From Burkholderiales bacterium (lineage in GTDB: Bacteria > Pseudomonadota > Gammaproteobacteria > Burkholderiales > Burkholderiaceae), in the NCBI GenBank assembly GCA_903643055.1, contig CAHJWV010000001.1, positions 1 to 7,587 on the forward strand: a DNA stretch of 7,587 bases. Reading direction: 5' to 3'. Positions 1 through 6,752 of the stretch are shown one piece after another; position 1 is the first letter of the stretch, and each line of letters starts with the position of its first letter. Under the pieces are notes generated by a model that had not been told where the DNA came from, ran no database searches, and saw only the letters and a list, made by a program, of their open reading frames with translations. Position numbers and translations under genes: made by a program.

Positions 1-379
1 CGAACTCGCCGAGCCGTTGCGCAACGGCCTGAGCAAGCTGACGGGCGGCGTCTCGGGCGTCAGTCGCCGTGTCTTGTGTGTATTGGAAGACCGTGCCGGT
101 GAGCGATGACAGTTCGGTCTTGGCCGCGTTGTAGGCCGTGAGATCGTCCGGGCTGCCCGTCAGCAAAAACGAGCGCTCTGCCGATTCGGCATCGGTGACG
201 AGTTGCAGGATGCGCGAGATGGCGATGCGCGCATCGGTCAGGCGGCTCGCGCTGCGCACGATGTGGGCTGTATGGCGGTGCGTCCATTCACTGACGACGA
301 GCAACATCACCGCCCCGGCAAGCACGAGCGGAAAGGCATATCGCTTGCGAAACCAATGTTCGACCCGACTTCTTTGCAT
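1..379 (-). CDS. N-terminal part of a CHASE3-domain membrane sensor (partial)
   Basis: The minus strand reads open for 126 codons from an ATG at 377-379 to the left edge, so the C-terminus is outside the window. After a basic N-terminus there is one membrane segment at about residues 14-30, then a polar helical region. Residues 65-75 (ESAERSFLLTG) are the hallmark of CHASE3, a predicted helical extracytoplasmic sensory domain found in bacterial histidine kinases, diguanylate cyclases and chemoreceptors. The signal CHASE3 senses is generally unknown. The start is favoured because an in-frame stop lies six codons upstream and a GAGG sits 10 nt before the ATG. The output domain cannot be told from here; histidine kinase is the commonest arrangement, but that is family knowledge, not seen. 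The gene is transcribed away from the DUF3563 gene. Confidence 0.82.
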   Translation of the reverse strand, partial: MQRSRVEHWFRKRYAFPLVLAGAVMLLVVSEWTHRHTAHIVRSASRLTDARIAISRILQLVTDAESAERSFLLTGSPDDLTAYNAAKTELSSLTGTVFQYTQDTATDARDAARQLAQAVAQRLGEF

Positions 380-562
380 GTGCCCGTTGCCTCGTCAGAC
401 AGACGGCCGCTGCGGTGGCGACCAAAGAGTCCATTTTGCGGGAAGGACATGGCTGTGCAGGTACAGGGCTTTGTGCGCAGCGGGCTTCCTGCAAAACGAC
501 TGCCCGCAGAAAGCTAGCGATCTGTACGGCTTTTCTTTCCGGGTGTTCGATGTCTAAGGGTT

Positions 563-585
563 TATACTATATTACGGGTTAACCC
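563..585 (+). promoter_or_regulatory. AT-rich promoter-like segment before the DUF3563 gene
   Basis: TATACT at 563-568 overlaps TATATT at 568-573; either resembles a sigma-70 -10 box. No good -35 box lies at the right distance, so an activator or another sigma factor may be needed. Directly downstream is a perfect 10-bp palindrome, GGGTTAACCC, at 576-585, near where transcription would begin. This is the only strongly AT-rich stretch in the 250-bp gap between the divergent CHASE3 and DUF3563 genes. In the rest of that gap (380-562) I see no convincing gene. Confidence 0.4.
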
Positions 586-595
586 TAGGAAAACA

Positions 596-613
596 GGTCT
601 GCAGGCGCAGACC
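596..613. repeat. Perfect 7-4-7 inverted repeat in the DUF3563 leader
   Basis: GGTCTGC (596-602) and GCAGACC (607-613) are exact reverse complements separated by AGGC. The repeat ends 16 nt before the ATG at 630 and lies downstream of the candidate -10 box. It could be a repressor operator, or an mRNA hairpin that limits translation. No U-tract follows, so it is not an intrinsic terminator. The structure is seen directly; the role is inferred. Confidence 0.55.
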
Positions 614-629
614 GACCCTGTGAAACATC

Positions 630-797
630 ATGAAGATCTTGTCCTCCCTGTTGAAAAGACTGTTTGCGCTTGCTCCACGTGACTCCGAAGATGCCTATCT
701 GACGGGTTGTGCTGACATTTATGAACTGGAATACCGCATGCGCAATCTGGATCGTTCGCGCCGTGCGCACACGTTTCAGCTGTACGCTGTTCGCTAA
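630..797 (+). CDS. DUF3563 family small protein
   Basis: The product is a 55-residue protein. Residues 20-44 carry the family core: an acidic-aromatic start (EDAYL), then an amphipathic helix with DIYELEYRMR followed by LDR. This matches DUF3563, a family of roughly 50-residue proteins known mainly from Burkholderiales and usually with an ELE/DLE-R-MR helix. The N-terminal 16 residues (MKILSSLLKRLFALAP) form an amphipathic or weakly hydrophobic helix that may touch the membrane. There is no signal-peptide cleavage site and no known function. The ATG at 630 is the first possible start because TGA at 621-623 is in frame; the Shine-Dalgarno sequence is poor. The gene appears monocistronic, with a promoter-like segment and inverted repeat upstream and a hairpin terminator at 894-915. 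Confidence 0.8.
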   Translation: MKILSSLLKRLFALAPRDSEDAYLTGCADIYELEYRMRNLDRSRRAHTFQLYAVR

Positions 798-1146
798 CGT
801 TCTCGTTAGTCGTCTGTCGTTGTTTCCGCTCCAGCCCATCGTTGATTGATGTCGCTTTGATCGGCTGAATCACGCTTCTGCACGTTCGCCCCGCACCTGA
901 TTGACAGGTGTTTTTGGGCGGCGTTGCAGGCTGATTTCCTTGTACCTCGGCGCGATTTGGGCGCATTGGATGCCGCTTGTGCACGCTCATTTGCACGGCC
1001 TGTCGTCGCGGGTTTACTTCGAGCGGCTATTCGAATTTCCGCTATCGAAACCCGTTCTTGTTCGTTCCGCAAATGATGGCGGCTTCGTATCGTCCACCCA
1101 TCGTTTCCAAGTTGCCGGTGTGATTTTCTCCACGCCGGCCAGCCCC
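798..1146. other. Intergenic gap between the DUF3563 gene and ssuE
   Basis: This 349-bp stretch holds the hairpin terminator at 894-915 and otherwise nothing I can name. A reading frame in phase with ssuE stays open from 901, but its 82 codons resemble no family known to me, lack a ribosome site and would begin inside the terminator. The ssuE promoter should lie between 916 and 1146, but I found no convincing -35/-10 pair. Confidence 0.55.
894..915 (+). terminator. Intrinsic terminator, probably of the DUF3563 gene
   Basis: CACCTG (894-899) pairs with CAGGTG (905-910) around a 5-nt loop, and five T residues follow at 911-915. The 6-bp stem is short but perfect and directly abuts the T-run. 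It lies 97 nt past the DUF3563 stop and before ssuE, which fits separate transcription of the two. Confidence 0.65.
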
Positions 1147-1788
1147 ATGAAGATCGTTGGAATTCTCGGCAGCCCGTCGGCCGTGTCACGTTCAGGCAGC
1201 CTTCTGCAATTGGCACAAACCCAGTTGCAAAGTGTCGCCACGAACCTGCACACCGTGTCGATCCGTGAGCTGCCGGCCACTGCGATCTTGCATGCGGAGT
1301 TTGATCACCCGTTGATTCAACAGGCACTTGGCGAAGTCGCCCAAGCCCAGATGATATTGGTGTCGACGCCCATTTATAAAGCTGCCTACAGCGGGTTGCT
1401 CAAGGCATTTCTTGATCTGCTTCCGCAAGATGGCTTGCGCGACAAGACCATCCTGCCGCTGGCCACGGGCGGCAGCATCGCCCATCTGCTGGCACTCGAT
1501 TACGCATTGAAGCCGGTGTTGTCTGCCCTTGGCGCGCGCGACATCCTCGACCCGGTTTTTGCTACCGACTCCCAAATCCCAAAGCACCCCACCGATGGCT
1601 ATCAGCCAGATACCGGCGTGCAGGAACGCCTGGGTCGAAGCCTGCAGGCCGTCATGGATCGGGCTGAAGATTTTCTGCGTCGCCAAGATGCCGTGCGCGA
1701 ACGCGATGCCCTGTTGGCGCGCGCACGAGCACACACGAGCGAAGTTCAAGCGCCGTGGCCCTCCGGCAATGTCCGCTGGTCCGTTTGA
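1147..1788 (+). CDS. ssuE: NADPH-dependent FMN reductase SsuE
   Basis: The 213-residue product has the flavodoxin-like fold of SsuE, which reduces FMN with NADPH and hands FMNH2 to the alkanesulfonate monooxygenase SsuD, allowing growth on organosulfonates as sulfur source. Visible hallmarks are the FMN phosphate loop GSPSAVSRS (residues 8-16), STPIYKAAYSG (73-83) with the following LKAFLDLLP, and LPLATGGSIAHLLALDYAL (103-121). In the last, Y119 probably matches the pi-helix tyrosine (Tyr118) of E. coli SsuE. FATDSQI (138-144) is also typical. The protein is about 20 residues longer at the C-terminus than the E. coli enzyme. The ATG at 1147 is chosen from family length; its Shine-Dalgarno sequence is weak. 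It leads a probable operon with the TOBE protein (77 bp downstream) and the hydrolase. No ssuADCB genes follow. Confidence 0.9.
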   Translation: MKIVGILGSPSAVSRSGSLLQLAQTQLQSVATNLHTVSIRELPATAILHAEFDHPLIQQALGEVAQAQMILVSTPIYKAAYSGLLKAFLDLLPQDGLRDKTILPLATGGSIAHLLALDYALKPVLSALGARDILDPVFATDSQIPKHPTDGYQPDTGVQERLGRSLQAVMDRAEDFLRRQDAVRERDALLARARAHTSEVQAPWPSGNVRWSV

Positions 1789-1865
1789 TGGCGCAACACA
1801 CAAGCGCCATTGCCCGTCATCCAAGTCATCCATCTGTCTCTCCACTGTTCACTAAAGGAAAAGTC

Positions 1866-2084
1866 ATGAGCATCACCGCCATCAATGTCCGCAACCAATT
1901 TCGCGGCAAGGTCAAAGAAGTCATCGAGGGACCGGTCGTCTCCGAGATCGACGTTGAAACTCCGTCTGGGTTGATCGTCACCTCGGTCATCACCACCCGT
2001 TCGGTGAAGGAACTCGGTCTCGTACCAGGCCGCGATGTCGTCGCATTGGTCAAATCGACCGAGGTGTCGATCGCTACGCTGTGA
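1866..2084 (+). CDS. ssuF: TOBE-domain molybdopterin-binding mini-protein (SsuF/Mop-like)
   Basis: The 72-residue protein is a single TOBE (Mop) domain. It has the starting SxxNxxxGKVKEV pattern (residues 2-19), the GPVVSEIDVETPSG strand pair (22-35), ITTRSVKELGL (42-52) and the closing ALVKSTEVSIA (60-70). Mop-type domains assemble into oligomers that bind molybdate, other oxyanions or molybdopterin. In Pseudomonas the ssuEADCBF operon ends with such a gene, ssuF, required for some organosulfur use though its exact role is unclear. That parallel and the neighbouring ssuE are why I use the symbol. The ATG at 1866 has AAGGAA at 1855-1860, five bases upstream; a longer in-frame reading overlaps the end of ssuE and is not needed. 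There is no signal peptide, so it is cytoplasmic. Confidence 0.82.
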   Translation: MSITAINVRNQFRGKVKEVIEGPVVSEIDVETPSGLIVTSVITTRSVKELGLVPGRDVVALVKSTEVSIATL

Positions 2085-2125
2085 AGCAACGGCTCCGCGC
2101 TTCTTCTTCACGGGAGATCGACGAG

Positions 2126-2716
2126 ATGGCTTTTCGAGGTGATCCAGTTCGCGTGCTTGTGGTGCCCGGTCTGCATGACAGCGGGCCAACCCATTGGCAG
2201 ACTTGGCTCGAAGCACACTTTCGGCAGGCCGTGCGCGTGGAGCAAGAGGATTGGGGCAAAGCTGACCTCGAACGGTGGGCGGAGCGCATCGAAACGACGC
2301 TTTCGCGGCACCCCGGCTCGCGTTGGGTTGCCGTGGCTCACAGCTTCGGTTGCCTCGCGCTCGTGCGGTTTCTCGCTTCGGGCGGAAAGGGCGTTCAGTC
2401 GGCACTGATGGTCGCTCCGGCGGACCCGGAAAAATTCGCGGCGGCGCCAGCCCTGTCGCAGTCTCGTTTGCCGATTCCCTCAGTGTTGATTGGCAGTGAA
2501 ACCGACCCGTGGATGCACATCGAGAGTGCCCGCGAGTGGGCACATCTCTGGGGCTCGCAATTCATCAATCTGGGCGAAGTCGGGCACATCAATACCGATG
2601 CGGGCTTCGGACCCTTCCCGCAAGCCAAGACCTTGGTCGAATTGATGATTCACCGTTTGGAGCGTGCACGTCGCATGCAGCGGGCTCATCCGATGGAGCT
2701 GTCATTCGCCATTTGA
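2126..2716 (+). CDS. RBBP9/YdeN-family alpha/beta serine hydrolase
   Basis: The 196-residue product fits the small Ser_hydrolase (RBBP9/YdeN) family. The N-terminal strand leads to VVPGLHDSGPTHWQTW (residues 12-27), the family's first signature. The nucleophile elbow is AHSFG with S73; it has Ala in place of the first Gly of the classic GxSxG, as is common in this family. D127 in SETDPWM and H154 in GEVGHIN complete a likely catalytic triad, and GFGPFP follows the His as expected. Physiological substrates of the family are mostly unknown; simple carboxyl esters are plausible. I chose ATG 2126, preceded by GGGAG at 2112-2116, over a GTG at 2081 that would overlap the TOBE stop. It is the last gene of the probable ssuE operon, 41 bp after the TOBE gene. 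Confidence 0.83.
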   Translation: MAFRGDPVRVLVVPGLHDSGPTHWQTWLEAHFRQAVRVEQEDWGKADLERWAERIETTLSRHPGSRWVAVAHSFGCLALVRFLASGGKGVQSALMVAPADPEKFAAAPALSQSRLPIPSVLIGSETDPWMHIESAREWAHLWGSQFINLGEVGHINTDAGFGPFPQAKTLVELMIHRLERARRMQRAHPMELSFAI

Positions 2717-2873
2717 GCGGGTGCTCAGAGAGCTCGGCTTGACCACTTGAAAACTGAAGCGACGCGCCTGCACGTTTGACGGGGAAGATTGTCATAAGAC
2801 ACGCTTTCATTGCGCTGCACTGTGAAGTGACCAAGGCCTGGAATCGGTTCCACCCATAATTCCCTCAGTCTTG

Positions 2874-2891
2874 ACGGCAGATGCCTGCCGT
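2874..2891. repeat. 7-4-7 inverted repeat upstream of the GH128-like gene
   Basis: ACGGCAG (2874-2880) and CTGCCGT (2885-2891) are exact reverse complements around ATGC. The repeat ends 30 nt before the start at 2922. The following TTCAATCCTT is only partly T-rich, so it may be a weak terminator for the upstream operon or an operator or leader hairpin for the lipoprotein gene. CATAAT at 2855-2860 could be a -10 box for that gene but has no fitting -35. Confidence 0.42.
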
Positions 2892-2921
2892 TCAATCCTT
2901 CGGCGAACGTGGAGTGATCAA

Positions 2922-3869
<948 letters not shown>

Positions 3870-3875
3870 CTGGAT

Positions 3876-3896
3876 CGGGCCGCCATGGGCGGCCCG
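3876..3896 (+). terminator. Hairpin terminator of the GH128-like gene
   Basis: CGGGCCGCC (3876-3884) pairs perfectly with CGGCCCG preceded by GG (3888-3896) around a 3-nt ATG loop: a 9-bp, all-GC stem starting 7 nt after the TAA. The tract that follows, TCATTCC, is poor in T, so termination may be imperfect or need a factor. Position and stem strength still favour a terminator. Confidence 0.68.
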
Positions 3897-3911
3897 TCAT
3901 TCCAAGTGTTG

Positions 3912-3943
3912 GAAAAGCAAAAAGTGGCCGCTAGGGCCACTTT
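3912..3943 (-). terminator. Intrinsic terminator of the downstream binding-protein gene
   Basis: Read on the minus strand, AAAGTGGCC (3943-3935) pairs with GGCCACTTT (3929-3921) around a 5-nt loop. A T-rich tail follows: the T-run extends through 3919, then GC, then four more T (3916-3913). It lies 22 nt past the TGA of the binding-protein gene that ends at 3966, a textbook position. Confidence 0.85.
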
Positions 3944-3965
3944 GCATTGGAAGCCGAGGGAGCTG

Positions 3966-5090
3966 TCAGCGGCGGAACTTGCCGTCCGGGCCAATGATGG
4001 AGAGATCGGCAAAGACCAGACCGGTGTGGTCATCCGGGCTGAAGTTGATTTCCATCCCGCCGATGTCAAGCTTTTGCAGGCTGTTCAGGGTTGAAACCAG
4101 CTTATCTCGCGACGGCCCTGGGCCTGCTTTTCGCAACGCGGCCACCAACACCTTGGCAGAAGCGAAGCCTTCCATCATTGCGGGCGACACACCTTCTAGG
4201 CCTTTGACCTTCGCGAGATCGACAGCTTCTTTGACGATCGGCGCCGACAGCGAACGCTCATAAGGGAAGACCTGAGTGACGATCACGCCGTGTGCGTTGG
4301 CGGCCATCTGCTTGATGAAGCCGCCGGAGGCGTTGTTGGACAGCGTGACGATTTGGGCGCGTGAGCCGGTAGCACGGATCGCCTTGGTCCCTTCGACCAG
4401 CGCGGCAGCGGTGCCGATGAACAAGACAGCTTGAGCTTCAGATTTGGCGAGCGCGGGAGCTAGGACACTGAAATCCGGCTTTTCGCGATCGAACTTTTCT
4501 TGCACCACCGGCTGTTTCTGCACCGACGCAAAGCCCAAAGCCGCGCCAACGACAGCATCGGAGCCAAAGGTGTCATCGACGTTCCAGACCGCGATCCGGT
4601 CCATGCCGATCAGGCTCAAATGCCTGATCGCACGTTCAGCTTCCCGCTGATATGTTGCCCTGACATTGAAGACATAGGGCTGCACTGGCTTGTGAAGAGA
4701 CATCGCGCCGGTGGATGGCCCGATCAATGGCACTTTGAACTCGTTCAATACCGGGAGCATCGCCTGCGTGTGCGGCGTACCCCGGCTGAGGAACAGTGCG
4801 ATGGCTTTGTGCTCAACGATCAGCTTTCGCGCATTTTCTGCGGCGAGCTTTGGGTCAAATTTATCGTCGAGAGAAACCAACTCGATGTTTTTGCCGTAAA
4901 CGCCGCCGTTTGCGTTGACCGAATCAAAGTAAAGCTTTGCGCCCGCAGTGGTCTCTTGGACGCCTGCCGCTACCGGACCTGTGAAGGCTGCCGTTTGCCC
5001 GATAACGATTTGTGCCCATGAAGGCAGGGAGGCTGCCAACACCACAACACCCAGCGCAGCGCGACGCGCGGCGTTTGCGAGAAAGGACAT
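3966..5090 (-). CDS. Periplasmic branched-chain-amino-acid-type substrate-binding protein (paralogue A)
   Basis: The 374-residue product starts with a signal peptide: basic NAARR, a hydrophobic core at residues 11-22, and SWA-Q cleavage after A26. The mature part is a type I periplasmic binding protein (Peripla_BP_6, LivJ/LivK-like). It shows IGQTAAFTGPVA near the start, GAKLYFDSVNANGG, DDKFDPKLAAEN, then GPSTGAM (about 128-134), the loop that usually contacts the ligand's carboxylate, and RATYQREAER, VDDTFGSDAV and TLSNNASGGFIK. Length is normal for the family. Such proteins deliver amino acids, amides or aromatic acids to an ABC importer; the ligand cannot be told from sequence. No permease or ATPase gene adjoins. 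The ATG at 5088-5090 has GGAG five to nine bases upstream. It is closely related to the gene ending at 5276, and its own terminator follows. Confidence 0.9.
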   Translation of the reverse strand: MSFLANAARRAALGVVVLAASLPSWAQIVIGQTAAFTGPVAAGVQETTAGAKLYFDSVNANGGVYGKNIELVSLDDKFDPKLAAENARKLIVEHKAIALFLSRGTPHTQAMLPVLNEFKVPLIGPSTGAMSLHKPVQPYVFNVRATYQREAERAIRHLSLIGMDRIAVWNVDDTFGSDAVVGAALGFASVQKQPVVQEKFDREKPDFSVLAPALAKSEAQAVLFIGTAAALVEGTKAIRATGSRAQIVTLSNNASGGFIKQMAANAHGVIVTQVFPYERSLSAPIVKEAVDLAKVKGLEGVSPAMMEGFASAKVLVAALRKAGPGPSRDKLVSTLNSLQKLDIGGMEINFSPDDHTGLVFADLSIIGPDGKFRR

Positions 5091-5162
5091 AGGATCTCCA
5101 GCAAAACGAGGAACGGCAAGACGGCCGGTATTTGATTATCAGTCGGTGCGCAAAGCGCCCGA

Positions 5163-5176
5163 GTCACTTTCGTGAC
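5163..5176. repeat. Inverted repeat GTCAC-N4-GTGAC in the paralogue A leader
   Basis: GTCAC (5163-5167) and GTGAC (5172-5176) flank TTTC. The repeat lies between the candidate promoter (5196-5225) and the start at 5090, so a bound repressor could block transcription. With 5-bp arms, a chance occurrence is possible. Confidence 0.3.
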
Positions 5177-5195
5177 CCAAGCGACAGCGTGCGCT

Positions 5196-5225
5196 ATTAC
5201 CTCACTTCAATGCAATAGGAGTCAA
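5196..5225 (-). promoter_or_regulatory. Candidate sigma-70 promoter for paralogue A
   Basis: On the minus strand, TTGACT (5225-5220) and GGTAAT (5201-5196) are separated by 18 nt: five of six and four of six matches to the -35 and -10 consensus. It would leave an untranslated leader of about 100 nt. It suggests that paralogue A can be transcribed apart from paralogue B, consistent with the 185-bp gap between them. Confidence 0.35.
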
Positions 5226-5275
5226 CGGGGAAAGACGGGTGGGTGATTACTAACGAGCCGCCTGTCGATCTTGGA

Positions 5276-6373
5276 TCAACGTCGGAACTTTCCGTCCGGT
5301 CCGATGATGGAGAGGTCGGCGTAGTCCAAACCGGTGTGGTCTGCAGAGGTGTAGGTGATGTCTAACCCGCCGAGGTCATAGCGGCTGAAGGTTTCGAGTG
5401 CACGGCGAAGCTTTTCGCGTGTGGGCTGTGGTCCGGCACGGCGCAATCCTTCAACCAGTACCTTGGCCGAGACGAATCCTTCGAGCATGGTCGGGGTCAG
5501 TTCCACGTTGGCTGCCTTGGCGATTTCGATGGCTTCTTTGACAACCGGTGTCGCAATCGAGCGCTCATACGGGAACACCTGACTCACCACAACGCCATGT
5601 GCCAGATCTCCAAGATCCTTGATAAAACCTGACGAGGCGTTGTTGGACAAGGTCACCATCTGGGCGCGTGAACCGCTGGCGCGGAAAGCTTTCATGCCGT
5701 CGACCACCGCGTTTCCCGAACCGATGAACATGACAGCCTGTGGCTCGGCAGCCACGATCTTCGGAATGATCGGCGCGAAGTTCGGCTTGCTCCGGTCGTA
5801 CTTTTCGTGTGCGACGGGCAGCTTGTTGACGTTCTTCATGCCCTTCAACACGCCGATCACCGCGTCTGCGCCAAAGCTGTCATCAACCTGAATGACTGCA
5901 ATCCGATCGATACCGATGAGGCTCAGGTGAGCGACCGCACGTTCGGCTTCGCGCTGATAGGTGGCCCGCACATTGAACAGCCACGGGTTGACGGGGTTGT
6001 GCAATGCCATCGCACCGGTGGATGGGCCGACAAGAGGCACCTTCCATTCGTTCAGCAGCGGAAGAATGGCCTGGGTGTGGGGGGTGCCACGGGTCAGAAA
6101 CAGGCTGACCACGCCTTGGTCGATCAACTGCTTGGCATTCTCGGCCGCGAGCTTGGGATCGAACTTGTCGTCCATCGACAGCAACTGGATCGACTGGCCG
6201 CTGATGCCACCGTGGGCATTGACCGAGTCAAAATAAAGCTTGGCCCCAGTCGTTGTTTCGATCACGCTGGTGGCGACCGCACCAGTGTGCCCGGCGGTCT
6301 GTCCAATCTTGATTTGTGCCCATGTACTGCTGACGAACGCAGACAGCGCACACAGCATCAGAAATTTTTTCAT
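5276..6373 (-). CDS. Periplasmic branched-chain-amino-acid-type substrate-binding protein (paralogue B)
   Basis: The 365-residue product has a signal peptide (MKKFLMLCALSAF core, TWA-Q cleavage after A19) and a Peripla_BP_6 mature domain. It aligns with paralogue A almost without gaps: GAKLYFDSVNA, DDKFDPKLAAENA, RGTPHTQA, GPSTGAM, FNVRATYQREAERA, HLSLIG, TLSNNAS and the identical ending ADLSIIGPDGKFRR. By eye roughly three in five mature residues are identical, while the signal peptides are unrelated. The differences cluster in the central loop after VDD and in the 200-240 region, which may alter ligand choice. The ATG at 6371-6373 has AAGGA six bases upstream. The gene lies 437 bp after the reductase gene on the same strand. 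No transporter membrane or ATPase component is present, so it must share one encoded elsewhere or serve another sensing role. Confidence 0.9.
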   Translation of the reverse strand: MKKFLMLCALSAFVSSTWAQIKIGQTAGHTGAVATSVIETTTGAKLYFDSVNAHGGISGQSIQLLSMDDKFDPKLAAENAKQLIDQGVVSLFLTRGTPHTQAILPLLNEWKVPLVGPSTGAMALHNPVNPWLFNVRATYQREAERAVAHLSLIGIDRIAVIQVDDSFGADAVIGVLKGMKNVNKLPVAHEKYDRSKPNFAPIIPKIVAAEPQAVMFIGSGNAVVDGMKAFRASGSRAQMVTLSNNASSGFIKDLGDLAHGVVVSQVFPYERSIATPVVKEAIEIAKAANVELTPTMLEGFVSAKVLVEGLRRAGPQPTREKLRRALETFSRYDLGGLDITYTSADHTGLDYADLSIIGPDGKFRR

Positions 6374-6423
6374 TAGGAATCCTTGGTGTAACGATGTTGC
6401 ATCATCGGGTTAAGTGCGGTAAG

Positions 6424-6443
6424 GCATCGCCCGTTACCGATGC
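6424..6443. repeat. GCATCG-N8-CGATGC inverted repeat upstream of paralogue B
   Basis: GCATCG (6424-6429) and CGATGC (6438-6443) are exact reverse complements. A related pair, CGATG and CATCG, occurs about 30 bp closer to the gene (about 6391-6406). Repeated half-sites of this kind in a leader may be regulator binding sites. The pattern is seen; the role is inferred. Confidence 0.35.
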
Positions 6444-6556
6444 ACAGCCAAGCAAAAAGACTGTGTTTATGAAGAATTGTCTATTTATCCCTAATGCGTG
6501 TGCAAGCCCGCTTAAGTTTCGAAGTCAACGAGCAACGCAGCCGATTGACAGGAGGA

Positions 6557-6581
6557 ATAAAAAATGACATGCATTTTTTAT
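6557..6581. repeat. 10-bp AT-rich inverted repeat over a start codon
   Basis: ATAAAAAATG (6557-6566) is the exact reverse complement of CATTTTTTAT (6572-6581), with ACATG between. In plus-strand RNA it would form a weak A-U hairpin that holds the ATG of the candidate small ORF in its stem, with the AGGAGG left just outside. It could instead be a regulator binding site. No separate U-tract follows, so I do not call it a terminator. Confidence 0.6.
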
Positions 6582-6671
6582 CAGGTGGGCGCCCGCTCTG
6601 GCCTATGTGGCCGGGAAACTGACGATTTGTTAATCAGCAACTGCGCCGGCCAATTATCAAAGCGGAGATGA
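6564..6671 (+). CDS. Possible 35-aa small protein with a perfect Shine-Dalgarno
   Basis: AGGAGG at 6550-6555 lies eight bases before an ATG that opens 35 codons ending in TGA at 6669-6671. The predicted peptide has three Cys, a short hydrophobic start (MTCIFYQVG) and a basic end (SKRR). It has no signal peptide, no clear membrane helix and no family I recognise. Support is the ribosome site only; codon use does not look clearly gene-like. It would run divergently from paralogue B and towards the reductase gene. It could be a regulatory leader peptide or a chance ORF. Confidence 0.3.
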   Translation: MTCIFYQVGARSGLCGRETDDLLISNCAGQLSKRR

Positions 6672-6752
6672 TTGTCAGTTGTGGCTGAATAAAAACCCAT
6701 GGAATTGCGCAGCTTGCCAAAGCCACCCCTGCTGCTGACTCGGTCGGCTCCG

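Noticed and set aside
474..509. Hairpin GCGGGC...GCCCGC as a terminator
   Set aside because: The loop is long, no T-tract follows on either strand, and no gene ends nearby.
901..1146. N-terminal extension of ssuE by 82 codons from an ATG at 901
   Set aside because: The family begins at the MKIVGILGSP segment. The extension resembles nothing known, lacks a ribosome site and starts within a terminator hairpin.
1192..1845. A 217-codon minus-strand open frame opposite ssuE
   Set aside because: The plus strand encodes clear SsuE motifs here; the opposite frame has no recognisable motifs.
2081..2125. GTG start at 2081 for the serine hydrolase, overlapping the TOBE stop
   Set aside because: The extra 15 residues are not family-like, and the ATG at 2126 has a purine-rich ribosome site and the expected distance to the first strand.
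1746..2543. A 265-codon minus-strand open frame opposite the TOBE and hydrolase genes
   Set aside because: It is low-complexity and Arg/Pro-rich, matches no family, and lies opposite two well-supported genes.
2871..2921. TTG start at 2871 for the GH128-like lipoprotein
   Set aside because: It would place 17 polar residues before the signal peptide and put the start inside an inverted repeat; the GTG at 2922 has a proper GGAG.
4500..5021. Plus-strand open frames opposite the binding-protein genes, and similarly at 5807-6376 and 6775-7387
   Set aside because: They mirror strongly conserved minus-strand proteins and look like antisense shadows of GC-rich codons.
6545..6550. Perfect TTGACA as a -35 box
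   Set aside because: No -10-like hexamer occurs 16-18 bp downstream (the positions read ACATGC, CATGCA and ATGCAT), and the box overlaps the Shine-Dalgarno of the small ORF.
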